Below are positions 43,245 through 51,737 of a DNA stretch of 64,000 nucleotides, in pieces. The stretch covers positions 1,178,001 to 1,242,000 of the forward strand of contig NZ_JACHBP010000001.1 in NCBI RefSeq assembly GCF_014200375.1, read 5' to 3'. This DNA is from Terrimesophilobacter mesophilus (lineage in GTDB: Bacteria > Actinomycetota > Actinomycetes > Actinomycetales > Microbacteriaceae). Within the stretch, counting starts at the first letter, position 1. Each line of letters begins with the position of its first letter. The translations under genes and the position numbers were made by a program. The notes under the pieces are model-generated. The model saw nothing but the letters and a program-made list of their open reading frames with translations, made no database searches and was not told the origin of the DNA.

Positions 43245-44246
43245 TCAGAACTGGAAGCCGGTGGGGAACGGATCGCTCGGGTCGAGAAGGTACTGCCCGA
43301 TGCCGGTGACCCATGCCCGGCCGGTGATCGTCGGGATGACAGCCGGCATCCCCGCGACGGTGGTCTCCGAGATGAGTCGGCCGGTGAAGCAGGAGCCGAT
43401 GAACGACTCGTTGAGGAAGTCCTGGTTCAATCCGAGCTGACCCCGCGAGTACAACTCGGCCATGCGGGCCGACGTTCCGGTGCCGCAAGGGGAGCGATCG
43501 AACCACCCGGGGTAGATCGCCATCGCGTGCCGCGAGTGCTTCGCATCCGAACCCGGCGCGATGAACTCCACGTGGTGGCAGTGATCGACTCCCTCGATCT
43601 CCGGATGGCTCGGCGGGTCGGTCTCGTTGATCGCGGTCATGATCGCGAGGCCGGCCGCCATGATCTCCTCCTGGTCGGCGCGATCGAACTCGAGTCCGAC
43701 CGCATCGAGGTCGACCATGGCGTAGAAGTTGCCGCCGAAGGCGAGGCTGTACGGCACTGTCCCGTATCCGGGAACCTCCACCGTGGCATCCAGCCGCACG
43801 GTGTAGGAGGGAACGTTCTCGATCGTCACGGAATCCGCGTGCCCGTCGCTCACATCCACCCTCGCGATGACGAGTCCGGCGGGGGTGTCGAGCCGGATGG
43901 TCGTCACGGGCTCCGTGACCTCCACCATGCCCGTCTCCACGAGCACCGTCGCGACGCCGATCGTGCCATGGCCGCACATGGGCAGGCATCCGGAGACCTC
44001 GATGTAGACGACGCCCCAGTCGGCGTCCGGCCGGGTCGGGGCCTGGAGGATCGCACCGCTCATCGCCGAATGCCCGCGCGGCTCGTTCATGAGGAGCAGC
44101 CGGATGTCGTCCAGGTGCTCCATGAAATACAGCCGCTTCTCGTTCATGGTCGAGCCGGGGATGACGCCCACACCGCCGGTGACCACCCTCGTGGGCATCC
44201 CCTCGGTGTGGGAGTCGACCGCCGTGAACATCCGCTTCGAACGCAT
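43245..44246 (-). CDS. 4-hydroxyproline 2-epimerase (proline racemase family)
   Basis: This cofactor-free enzyme inverts C2 of trans-4-hydroxy-L-proline to give cis-4-hydroxy-D-proline. The 333-residue protein has both catalytic cysteines: C91 in LPMCGHGTIG and C254 in DRSPCGTGTSA, the pattern of true epimerases/racemases. N-terminal DSHTEGMPTRVV is typical of the family. Its substrate is assigned from the operon (D-hydroxyproline dehydrogenase, deaminase, semialdehyde dehydrogenase). The ATG follows the previous stop by two bases, with AAGG upstream. Confidence 0.88.
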   Translation of the reverse strand: MRSKRMFTAVDSHTEGMPTRVVTGGVGVIPGSTMNEKRLYFMEHLDDIRLLLMNEPRGHSAMSGAILQAPTRPDADWGVVYIEVSGCLPMCGHGTIGVATVLVETGMVEVTEPVTTIRLDTPAGLVIARVDVSDGHADSVTIENVPSYTVRLDATVEVPGYGTVPYSLAFGGNFYAMVDLDAVGLEFDRADQEEIMAAGLAIMTAINETDPPSHPEIEGVDHCHHVEFIAPGSDAKHSRHAMAIYPGWFDRSPCGTGTSARMAELYSRGQLGLNQDFLNESFIGSCFTGRLISETTVAGMPAVIPTITGRAWVTGIGQYLLDPSDPFPTGFQF

Positions 44247-44248
44247 AC

Positions 44249-45172
44249 TCAGACCTTACGGCTCGCGATGAAGTCGAGTGCCTTCTTGGTGTCCGCTGTG
44301 ACCTTCGCATGCTGCTCCGCGGACAGCGGGCCACGCGGAGGACGGCACGGGCCGCCGTAGGTCTCGCCGTGGATGTCCATGGAGAGCTTGATGGCCTGCA
44401 CGAACTCGATCGTCGTGTCCCACCGGAACACCGTCACGAGCTGCTCATAGATCTTCAACGCGCTGGGGATGTCGCCCGCCTTGACGAGGTCGTAGATCTC
44501 CACCGCCTCCTTGGGGAACGCGTTCGGATAGCCGGCGAACCAGCCATCCGCCCCGACGACGAGGGACTCGAACAGCAGGTCGTCCGTGCCGCAGATGATG
44601 TCGATGTCGCACAGTTCCCTGATCGCCAGGATGCGCCGGATGTCGCCGGAGAACTCCTTGACCGCCACGACCTCGGGGATCTCCGCGAGCCTGGCGACGA
44701 GCCCCGGCATGAGGTCGATCTTCGTGGAGAACGGGTTGTTGTACGCCATGATCGGCAGGCCGACCTCGGCCACCCTCGTGAAGTGCTCCACGACCTCGTC
44801 GTCCGTCGCCTTGTAGATCGTCGGCGGCAGGAGCAGGAGGCCGTCCGCGCCGTCTTCCTTCGCGTACTCCGCCCACTTCTTCGCCGTGTGCCATCCGGTG
44901 CCGTGGACGCCCGCGATCACGATGCCGCGTCCGTCTACCGCCTCGACGGCGACCTGGATGACCCTGCGACGCTCCTCGTCCGTGAGGGCCTCGTATTCGC
45001 CGAGCGAGCCGTTCGGGCCGACGCCGCGGCACCCGTTGTTCATGAGGAAGTCGCAGTGCTCGGCGAACCGGTCCCAGTCGACGGCGAGACCGGCCGGGGC
45101 CGACGAATCCTCCTTGAAGGGCAGCGTGGTCGCGACGACGACGCCTCCGAGATCAAAGTTCTGGCTGCTCAC
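44249..45172 (-). CDS. DHDPS-family 1-pyrroline-4-hydroxy-2-carboxylate deaminase
   Basis: A class I Schiff-base lyase of 307 residues. In hydroxyproline pathways this family deaminates the pyrroline to alpha-ketoglutarate semialdehyde. Seen: Schiff-base Lys in VVAVKEFSGDIRR, Tyr in IMAYNNPFSTK and the GPNGSLGEYEALT substrate loop, with TIM-barrel length. The GTG at 45172 overlaps the preceding stop (GTGA) and has AAAGGA six bases upstream; the same frame stays open far upstream, but that is across another gene. A dihydrodipicolinate synthase role is unlikely in this context. Confidence 0.88.
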   Translation of the reverse strand: MSSQNFDLGGVVVATTLPFKEDSSAPAGLAVDWDRFAEHCDFLMNNGCRGVGPNGSLGEYEALTDEERRRVIQVAVEAVDGRGIVIAGVHGTGWHTAKKWAEYAKEDGADGLLLLPPTIYKATDDEVVEHFTRVAEVGLPIMAYNNPFSTKIDLMPGLVARLAEIPEVVAVKEFSGDIRRILAIRELCDIDIICGTDDLLFESLVVGADGWFAGYPNAFPKEAVEIYDLVKAGDIPSALKIYEQLVTVFRWDTTIEFVQAIKLSMDIHGETYGGPCRPPRGPLSAEQHAKVTADTKKALDFIASRKV

Positions 45173-46596
45173 TGTGTTCCTTTCGATGTTTCGTGTTCGA
45201 GCTGACGTGTTGGATCGGCGAGTTCGCCGAGCCGGAGTGGGAAGGCAATGGGTCTGCGGTGGGGGCTCGCATCGTCCTGGAGGGAACCCTCGGTCGACGC
45301 CGCGCCCAGGAGGTCCTCGACGGTTCTGCCGCACATCCGCCCCTGGCAGATGCCGAGGCCCGCGCGCGTCGTCAGTTTCAGAGACCTCAGCGACTCGGAT
45401 CGGGTGGTGCGCGCGGCCTGGCGGATGGCGCCGCAGGTGACCTCCTCGCAGCGGCAGACGATGGTCGGCTCGGTGAGCCAGCCCGTCCAGCCCGGTTTGA
45501 TGCCGTGCGCCGCTTCGATGCGTTTCGCGAAGCCCGTGAAGACCCGGCGACGACGACGGGCGGATGCCGCACCCCCGAGCGCCCCGCCCGCATGACGGCC
45601 CGCGATCTCCCCCTCGGCGATGGCGAGGTCGACCCCGCCGATCCCGGTGATCTCGCCCGCAGCGTACACGCCCGGCGTGCTCGTGAGCTGGTCGTCGTCG
45701 ACGACGACGAACCCCTCGCCCGACAGGTCGCATCCCGCAGCCACGGCGAGCTCGAGCCTGGGCGTGAAACCGTGGCTCACGCACACCGCGTCGACCTCGA
45801 CCCGCTGTTCGGACCCTGGGATGGGCGACCAGTCCGCGTTGAGGGCGGCGACCGTGACCGACTCGACTCGGTCCGTCCCGTGGGCGGCGACGACCGCGCG
45901 CCCGGTGCGGTACGGAATGCGATGTCTCAGTTGCCCGGCGGCGTAGCCGACGAGTTCCATGCCCTTGCCCGAGGCGGGGATCAGTTCCCAGGGCCGGCGG
46001 GACCATCCCCGGATGATGCTCCCCGCGCTGTTCGCCTCGAGCACGGCGAGCACGGTGGAACCCGTCGACGCGAGCGACTGCGCGACGGGCAGCAGGAACG
46101 GGCCCGCTCCGGCCACGATCACTCGCTGCCCCACCGCGATGCGTTCGCCCTTGGCGAGTGCCTGCGCTGCGCCGCCCGTGAAGACCCCTGGCAGGTCCCA
46201 CCCCGGGAACGGAAGGGTGCGGTCGTGGGCACCCGTCGCCAGTACGAGGGCATCCGGGGCGAACACCTCGCGGTCGCGCAGGGCTCCGTCGGATTCGCCG
46301 ACGACGACGTGCACGGCGACACCGGCGAAGGTCTCGATGGCCCACACCTGTCCACCGCGGACGATGCGCACCCTCGGGTCCGCCTCGAGGGAATCGCGGA
46401 GTTCGCGGAATCGATCCCACCCGTGGTGGAGGCGCTTCTCGTGCTGTGAGGGCCGCGACTCCGGAAGATGGCGCCAGAACTGCCCACCGAGGGCATCCGA
46501 CGAGTCGAGGAGGACAACGTCGGCGCCGGCACCGCGCGCAGCTCTTGCCGCGGCGAGCCCGGCCGGCCCTGCCCCCACGATGACGACCTGCCTCAC
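45169..46596 (-). CDS. D-hydroxyproline dehydrogenase, alpha-type FAD/NAD subunit
   Basis: A 475-residue flavoprotein of the HcnB/opine-oxidase-alpha type. N-terminal dinucleotide motif VVIVGAGPAGLAAARAA, a second GxGxxG-type region VIVAGAGPFLLPVA, and a C-terminal iron-sulfur domain with cysteines in IVCRCEEVTCG and GICQGRMCGRTV. It would work with the small [2Fe-2S] subunit and the DAO-type subunit encoded just upstream, passing electrons from cis-4-hydroxy-D-proline. GTGA overlaps on both sides tie it to the operon. Confidence 0.85.
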   Translation of the reverse strand: MRQVVIVGAGPAGLAAARAARGAGADVVLLDSSDALGGQFWRHLPESRPSQHEKRLHHGWDRFRELRDSLEADPRVRIVRGGQVWAIETFAGVAVHVVVGESDGALRDREVFAPDALVLATGAHDRTLPFPGWDLPGVFTGGAAQALAKGERIAVGQRVIVAGAGPFLLPVAQSLASTGSTVLAVLEANSAGSIIRGWSRRPWELIPASGKGMELVGYAAGQLRHRIPYRTGRAVVAAHGTDRVESVTVAALNADWSPIPGSEQRVEVDAVCVSHGFTPRLELAVAAGCDLSGEGFVVVDDDQLTSTPGVYAAGEITGIGGVDLAIAEGEIAGRHAGGALGGAASARRRRRVFTGFAKRIEAAHGIKPGWTGWLTEPTIVCRCEEVTCGAIRQAARTTRSESLRSLKLTTRAGLGICQGRMCGRTVEDLLGAASTEGSLQDDASPHRRPIAFPLRLGELADPTRQLEHETSKGTQ

Positions 46597-46922
46597 GAGA
46601 CTGCTCCGCTTCGTCGCGCGCCGTCACCGGTGGTGATGACCGTGTCTCCGTCGTGAGCCCTGCGCTGGCACGCGCGGACGTCGTGCACGCCATTGACCTC
46701 CACGATGCAGTCGAAGCACACACCGATTCCGCAGAACACCCCGCGCGGCCGGTCGCCGCGTGCCGTTCTCCTCAACTCCAGGCGGTCGGACGCCATGAGC
46801 ACTCCAGCGATGCTCTGACCATCGATTCCACTGACCTCCAGGCCGTCGACGCGGATGGTGACGGTACCCGCCGCGTCGGGCCGGATGGGGTCCTCACCGG
46901 CCGGCACCGCTCGCGCGCCCAC
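46593..46922 (-). CDS. D-hydroxyproline dehydrogenase, small [2Fe-2S] subunit
   Basis: A 109-residue HcnA/opine-oxidase-gamma-like ferredoxin-fold protein: beta-grasp core (VTIRVDGLEVSGIDGQSIAG) and cysteines in GVFCGIGVCFDCIVEVNG plus RACQRRA, giving four ligands. The GTG at 46922 overlaps the upstream stop by one base (TAGTG). Upstream open sequence in the same frame belongs to the shadow of the DAO gene. It joins the alpha and beta subunits into a heteromeric dehydrogenase. Confidence 0.85.
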   Translation of the reverse strand: MGARAVPAGEDPIRPDAAGTVTIRVDGLEVSGIDGQSIAGVLMASDRLELRRTARGDRPRGVFCGIGVCFDCIVEVNGVHDVRACQRRAHDGDTVITTGDGARRSGAVS

Positions 46923-48106
46923 TAGGCGACCGCCTCGAGGTAGGGGGCGAGACTCGGCCGGGACGGTGCATACGGCGCGGGATCGAACAGCGGTTCCGTG
47001 CCGGTGATCATGGCGGCCAGCAGGTCTCCCGTCACCGGGGCAAGGCCGATCCCCGCACCCTCGTGTCCCGTGGCATGCCACAGGCCGGCGAGCCGGTGAT
47101 CCGGTCCGACCAGGGGGAGATGGTCTGGCATGTACGGCCGGAAGCCGCCATAGGTGCGGATGACGGGCTGCTCGGACAGGAACGGGAAGAGGCGAAGCGC
47201 CTTGGTGGCGATCGCCGAGATCGTGTCCACACGCAGCCGGTCGTCGAACCCGAGCTGCTGGCGGGAGGAGCCGATGAGCACGTTTCCGGACTCGGTGGCC
47301 TCCACGACGCTCGAGGTCTGCAGGGACGCGTCGTCGGATCCGACAGCGCCCACGTAGTCCGCGTCGTAGACCTTGTGGAAGATTCGTCTCGGCATCCTGG
47401 AGGTCACGAGGACCATGCCCCGACGAGGCCGAACGGGAACCGAGACGCCGAGGGTCCTCGCCACCTCACCCGACCATGGGCCGGCCGCGACGACCACGGC
47501 GTCTGCCCTCAGCTCCCCGCGATCGGTGCGCACACCGACGAGTTCTCCCGAACCCCCGAGAATCGGGCCGACGATGCCGGTCGTGGCCATGACCGTCGCA
47601 CCGTGCCGCCGCGCGGAGGCCAGCAGCGCCTCGGAGACGGCGACGGGCTGCACCTGCGAGTCCTGCGGATAGTGGACAGCCGCGGTGATGGCGGGATTGA
47701 GGTCCGGCTCGAGGCGCAGCGCATCCTCCACCGTGATCTCCCGAGCGTCGACCCCTGCCGCACGCTGCCGCGATGCGAACGCCAGCAACGGCCCTGCGCC
47801 CTGCTCGGTCGTCGCGACGACGAGCCCGCCCTTCGCCTCGAATTCGAGCGGGGGGAACTCCTCGCCGAGTTCGTCCTCCAGCTCGCGCACGAGGCCCGGC
47901 CAGGCCGCGGCGGCCGCGAGCGCCATGACGAGCTCGGGTCCCGGCGCCTTGTCCGACACCAGGAGGTTCCCCTCACCGTGGGCGGTGGTGCCGGATGCCG
48001 GGGCGGACCTGTCGACGACGACGACATCCAGGCCGGCCTTGGCAAGGCTGCGCGCGGCGGCGGAACCGACGATGCCGGCGCCGATCACCACAGCTCGTTG
48101 CCTCAT
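46922..48106 (-). CDS. D-hydroxyproline dehydrogenase, DAO-type FAD subunit
   Basis: A 394-residue flavoprotein of the D-amino-acid/sarcosine oxidase superfamily: FAD motif VVIGAGIVGSAAARSLAKAG at the N-terminus, the GEGNLLVSDKAPG region, and C-terminal GGFRPYMPDHLPLVG with GLWHATGHEGAGIGLAP. It probably carries the amine oxidation site of the three-part enzyme. First gene of the catabolic operon; the promoter region just upstream holds the TGTAACATA motif shared with the livJ and divergent promoters. Confidence 0.87.
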   Translation of the reverse strand: MRQRAVVIGAGIVGSAAARSLAKAGLDVVVVDRSAPASGTTAHGEGNLLVSDKAPGPELVMALAAAAAWPGLVRELEDELGEEFPPLEFEAKGGLVVATTEQGAGPLLAFASRQRAAGVDAREITVEDALRLEPDLNPAITAAVHYPQDSQVQPVAVSEALLASARRHGATVMATTGIVGPILGGSGELVGVRTDRGELRADAVVVAAGPWSGEVARTLGVSVPVRPRRGMVLVTSRMPRRIFHKVYDADYVGAVGSDDASLQTSSVVEATESGNVLIGSSRQQLGFDDRLRVDTISAIATKALRLFPFLSEQPVIRTYGGFRPYMPDHLPLVGPDHRLAGLWHATGHEGAGIGLAPVTGDLLAAMITGTEPLFDPAPYAPSRPSLAPYLEAVA

Positions 48107-48125
48107 ATTCCCGGCCCTTCCGCGC

Positions 48126-48143
48126 GCATAATATGTTACATAC
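48126..48143 (-). promoter_or_regulatory. Candidate operator/promoter of the catabolic operon
   Basis: Upstream of the DAO-type gene the minus strand reads TATGTAACATATTAT; ATATG-N3-CATAC is nearly symmetric (48129-48141) and TATTAT (48131-48126) could be the -10. TGTAACAT also occurs in the livJ promoter and, as TGTAATAT, at the divergent promoter near 54931. Binding by the GntR protein encoded at 53000-53680 is an inference. Confidence 0.5.
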
Positions 48144-48183
48144 TACTAAGAACCGCCCCGTGGTCGCCAGACCCTCGAGCGCG

Positions 48184-48894
48184 TCAGGCGCCGAGATAGG
48201 CGTCGATGATCCTCGGATCGGCGATCATGTCCTTCGCCCTGCCTTCGAGCGTCGTCGCGCCCTCTTCGATGACGTACGCGCGGTCGGTGACCTTCAGGGC
48301 GGCGCGCGCATTCTGCTCCACCAGGAGAACAGTCGTCCCCTGGTCGCGGATGTCGCTGATCACCTGCATGACCTGCGCCACGATGAGCGGTGCCAGCCCC
48401 ATCGACGGCTCATCGAGCATGAGCATCTTCGGTCCCGCGATGAGCGCGCGGCCGATCGCGAGCATCTGCTGCTCCCCGCCCGACAGGGTGCCGCCCTGTT
48501 GGGACCGACGCTGCTCCAGGAGCGGCAATAACTCGTAGACATGCTTCAGCCGGGAGGCGACGAGTGCGCGGTTCTTCACGAGATACCCGCCGAGTAGCAG
48601 GTTCTCGTGCACGGAGAGGGTGCTGAAGATCCGACGGCCCTCCGGGACGTGGATGAGCCCTGCCCCCACGACATCCCACGGCTTGCCCTTCGAGATGTCC
48701 GTCCCATTGAACTGCACGCTGCCGGAACTCGGATTCATGAGCGCCGACGCGGTCGAGAGCGTCGTCGTCTTGCCCGCTCCGTTGTTCCCGAGCAGCGCGA
48801 CGATCTCACCCTCCTCGACCTGCAGGCTGAGCCCGCGCAGGGCCTGCACCTTGCCGTAGAAGACATCGACGTCGTCGAACTCAAGCATCGCCAT
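48184..48894 (-). CDS. livF: Liv-type ABC transporter ATP-binding protein (LivF-like)
   Basis: One of two cytosolic ATPases of a branched-chain-amino-acid-type importer. The 236-residue protein has Walker A LLGNNGAGKTT, signature GTLSGGEQQML and Walker B MLMLDEPSMGLAP. The ATG at 48894 is preceded by AGGAGG eight bases away and overlaps the livG stop by 14 bases. Substrate is probably a hydroxyproline or betaine, judged from the adjacent catabolic genes. Confidence 0.92.
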   Translation of the reverse strand: MAMLEFDDVDVFYGKVQALRGLSLQVEEGEIVALLGNNGAGKTTTLSTASALMNPSSGSVQFNGTDISKGKPWDVVGAGLIHVPEGRRIFSTLSVHENLLLGGYLVKNRALVASRLKHVYELLPLLEQRRSQQGGTLSGGEQQMLAIGRALIAGPKMLMLDEPSMGLAPLIVAQVMQVISDIRDQGTTVLLVEQNARAALKVTDRAYVIEEGATTLEGRAKDMIADPRIIDAYLGA

Positions 48895-49690
48895 GAGCCG
48901 CCACCTCCTGGTCCTGGTCGTCGGCGTCGTCATCCCTGCCGAGATACGCCTCGATGACGGCCGGATTCGCCTTGACCTCCGCCGGCGTCCCGTCGGCGAT
49001 CTCCCTGCCGAAGTTCATGACCACGATCCGCTCCGACACCTCCATGACGAGCCCCATATCGTGCTCGATCAGCACGACGGCTGTGCCCAGGTCCCGGATG
49101 CGGCGAACCAGTTCGAGAAGCGACTGCTTCTCGGAGTGGTTGAGGCCGGCGGCTGGCTCGTCGAGCAGGAGCAGATCGGACTTGCGGGCGAGCGCCCTCG
49201 AGATCTCCACCTGCTTCTGCTGCCCGTAGGAGAGGTTGCGGATCGGCACGCCCCTGCGTCCCCGATAGCCGACGAAGTCGAGCCAGTAGTGGGCTTCCTC
49301 GGTGTAGTGCGCCTCACTGTGCTTGAACCGGGGCGTGTGGAAGATCGCGTCGAAGAAGTTCTGGCCGCCGTAGAGGTGCATTCCCGCCCGAACATTGTCG
49401 AGCACGGTCATGTCGTGGAAGAGCCTCAGGTTCTGGAAGGTCCTCGAAACGCCGGCGTGCGCGATGTCGGCCGGCCGCTGGCCCGTGACATCGGCGCCAT
49501 TGAGCTTCACGGATCCGCCGGTCGGCTTGTAGAACCCGGTGATGCAGTTGAACGCCGAGGTCTTGCCGGCCCCGTTGGGCCCGATGACCGCGATGATCTC
49601 CTTCGCGTTCGCGCTGAAGCTCAGGCCGTCCACCGCCTTGACACCTCCGAACGAGATCTCGAGGTCCTTGACCTCCAGCACCGCGCTCAC
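48881..49690 (-). CDS. livG: Liv-type ABC transporter ATP-binding protein (LivG-like)
   Basis: The second ATPase of the importer, 269 residues: Walker A VIGPNGAGKTSAF, signature NLSYGQQKQVEI, Walker B LLLLDEPAAGLNHSE, and the LivG-specific C-terminal extension (ADGTPAEVKANPAVIEAYLG). The GTG at 49690 overlaps the livM stop by four bases. A signature Gln-rich loop instead of LSGGQ is normal for LivG. Confidence 0.92.
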   Translation of the reverse strand: MSAVLEVKDLEISFGGVKAVDGLSFSANAKEIIAVIGPNGAGKTSAFNCITGFYKPTGGSVKLNGADVTGQRPADIAHAGVSRTFQNLRLFHDMTVLDNVRAGMHLYGGQNFFDAIFHTPRFKHSEAHYTEEAHYWLDFVGYRGRRGVPIRNLSYGQQKQVEISRALARKSDLLLLDEPAAGLNHSEKQSLLELVRRIRDLGTAVVLIEHDMGLVMEVSERIVVMNFGREIADGTPAEVKANPAVIEAYLGRDDDADDQDQEVAAHGDA

Positions 49691-50745
49691 TTCTTCAATC
49701 CGTTCGCGAAGGCTGCGGCTTCCCGCTGGGCTTTGGTCCGTTCGGCCTCTGCCCCCCGCGGTGGCCACAGGCCCTGCGGCCGGAACACCATGACGACGAC
49801 GAGCAGCAGGCCGAAGAGCAGGTACCGGTACGCGGCGAAGTCCCGCAGGAGCTCGGGCAGAAGGCTGATGGCGAGCGCGCCGAGCACGACACCCTTCATG
49901 TTCCCCATTCCGCCGAGCACCACGGCCATGAGGACCAGCGCGGACTGCAGGAACACGAAGCTCATGGGTGAGATCGCGGTCAGGTGGGAGGCGAACAGCA
50001 TGCCGCCGAATCCGCCCCAGACCGCGCCGAAGATGTACGCGAGCAGCTTGACCTTGTAGGTGTGGATGCCCATCGCCTCCGCGGCGTCCTCGTCCTCCTT
50101 CACGAACTTCCAGGCGCGCCCGAGCCGGGACTTCCCGAGCCTCGCGGCCGCGAGCACGAGCCCGGCGACGATGAGCACCGTGAGGTAGTAGAAGATGATC
50201 GGGTTCTGGAAGTCGATTCCCCCGATGGAGAGGAAACCGGGGATGTTGTAGATGCCCGACGGTCCACCCGTGATCGTGAGGTTGTTCGCGGTGATCCTCG
50301 TGATCTCACCGAACCCGAGCGTCACGATCGCGAGATAGTCGCTGCGCAGCCGCAGAGTGGGCGCACCGATGATGAGCCCCGCGAGGATGCACATGATGAC
50401 CACGGCCGGAAGCGTGAACAGGACGGGCAGCTCGAACGCCTTCGCGATGATCCCCGCCGTGTACGCGCCCACCGCGAGGAACGCGATGTAGCCGAGGTCG
50501 AGAAGTCCGCAGTAGCCGACGACGATGTTCAGGCCGGCTGCGAGCACCACGAAGATGGCCGCCGTGGTCATGATGTTGATCGCGTACGGCGTGGCGATGA
50601 GGAAGGGCATGAGCAGCGCGATGGCGAGCGCCACCAGCCCGATGTACTTGTTCTCGAAGACGCTGCTGATCCAGGCAGCGGCGCCTCGCTTCTTGCCGCC
50701 GCCCTCCACCGTGTGGATGCTCTCGGTGCTGTTGTCGATGGTCAT
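49687..50745 (-). CDS. livM: Liv-type ABC transporter permease (LivM-like)
   Basis: A 352-residue membrane permease with about ten hydrophobic segments, the LivM motif LDLGYIAFLAVGAYTAG and the cytosolic coupling loop RAWKFVKEDEDAAEAMGI. It pairs with LivH to form the membrane channel. Its ATG at 50745 shares a base with the livH stop. Confidence 0.92.
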   Translation of the reverse strand: MTIDNSTESIHTVEGGGKKRGAAAWISSVFENKYIGLVALAIALLMPFLIATPYAINIMTTAAIFVVLAAGLNIVVGYCGLLDLGYIAFLAVGAYTAGIIAKAFELPVLFTLPAVVIMCILAGLIIGAPTLRLRSDYLAIVTLGFGEITRITANNLTITGGPSGIYNIPGFLSIGGIDFQNPIIFYYLTVLIVAGLVLAAARLGKSRLGRAWKFVKEDEDAAEAMGIHTYKVKLLAYIFGAVWGGFGGMLFASHLTAISPMSFVFLQSALVLMAVVLGGMGNMKGVVLGALAISLLPELLRDFAAYRYLLFGLLLVVVMVFRPQGLWPPRGAEAERTKAQREAAAFANGLKK

Positions 50746-51659
50746 CACACACGCTCCGTGACACGCTCGCCGAGGATGCCCGTCGGCCTCAGGGTAAGGA
50801 AGAGGATGAGGACGGCGAACGCGAACGCGTCGCGCCACTGCCCTCCCACGAGTTCGGAACCGAAGGACTCGACGAGGCCGAGGACCAGCCCGCCGAGCAT
50901 GGCCCCGCGAATGTTTCCGATCCCACCGATGACCGCGGCCGTGAACGCCTTGAGACCGATGATGAACCCCATGAGGAAGTCGATCTTGCCGTAATACGCG
51001 CCGGCCATGACGCCGGCAGCCCCCGCGAGCGCGGAACCGATGAAGAACGTCCGGCTGATCACGGCGTTCACCTTGACCCCCATGAGCAGGGAGCCCTTCA
51101 TGTCGAGCGAGATCGCTCGCATCGCCCGGCCGGTCGACGTACGCCGGATATAGGTGTCGAGGGCGATCATGAGCGCGCCGGCGATGAGCATGAGGATGAT
51201 CTGGGGGATCGTGACGCGCGCACCGAGGACGAGCACGAAGTCGCCGTCCAGACGGACCGGGAACCCGCGAGGGTTCGGGCTGGCGATGGCGGCGACCCCG
51301 TACTCCAGGGCGAAGGATGCGCCGACGGCCGTGATGAGCACGGCGAGTCGCGGTGCGCCCCGGAGGGGCTGGTAGGCCAGCTTCTCGACCACGACGCCGA
51401 TGACGCCCGTGATGAGCATGCTGATCATCATGACGATGATGAGCGCGAACAGGCCCAGCATGTGGAACGTGCCGCCGATGGCCGTGAGGATCGTGTAGCC
51501 GATGAACGCGCCGACCATGTAGATGTCGCCGTGCGCGAAGTTCAGAAGTTTGATGATGCCGTAGACCATGCTGTACCCCAGCGCGATCAGGGCATAGAAG
51601 GAACCGACGAACAACCCGTCCCAGAAGACCTGCGGAATATCAGAGATGAACTGTGCCAT
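50745..51659 (-). CDS. livH: Liv-type ABC transporter permease (LivH-like)
   Basis: A 304-residue permease with about eight membrane segments, the LivH start GLFVGSFYALIALGYSMVYG followed by LLNFAHGDIYMVGAF, and the coupling segment RAISLDMKGSLLMGV. The ATG at 51659 was preferred to codons upstream in the intergenic hairpin. It starts 78 bases after livJ ends. Confidence 0.92.
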   Translation of the reverse strand: MAQFISDIPQVFWDGLFVGSFYALIALGYSMVYGIIKLLNFAHGDIYMVGAFIGYTILTAIGGTFHMLGLFALIIVMMISMLITGVIGVVVEKLAYQPLRGAPRLAVLITAVGASFALEYGVAAIASPNPRGFPVRLDGDFVLVLGARVTIPQIILMLIAGALMIALDTYIRRTSTGRAMRAISLDMKGSLLMGVKVNAVISRTFFIGSALAGAAGVMAGAYYGKIDFLMGFIIGLKAFTAAVIGGIGNIRGAMLGGLVLGLVESFGSELVGGQWRDAFAFAVLILFLTLRPTGILGERVTERV

Positions 51660-51688
51660 GTGAACCTGCTCCGTTGCAGTTGAGGCGA

Positions 51689-51728
51689 CGGATGCCGTGA
51701 CCGGCGCTCTTGCCGACCACGGCATCCG
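51689..51728 (-). promoter_or_regulatory. Intergenic hairpin between livJ and livH
   Basis: A perfect 11-bp stem CGGATGCCGTG (51689-51699) with CACGGCATCCG (51718-51728). It lies 10 bases past the livJ stop and before livH. In binding-protein ABC operons such a structure often stabilises or partly terminates the message so that the binding protein is made in excess; this role is inferred. Confidence 0.6.
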
Positions 51729-51737
51729 CCGTTCGTT

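Noticed and set aside
44249-45172. Biosynthetic dihydrodipicolinate synthase (dapA).
   Set aside because: The gene is embedded by overlaps in the hydroxyproline catabolic operon and has no lysine-pathway neighbours.
45173-46723. An open frame continuing upstream from the DHDPS-family gene for about 500 codons.
   Set aside because: It is out of frame with the clear alpha-subunit dehydrogenase gene covering the same bases; the GTG at 45172 with its own Shine-Dalgarno is the real start.
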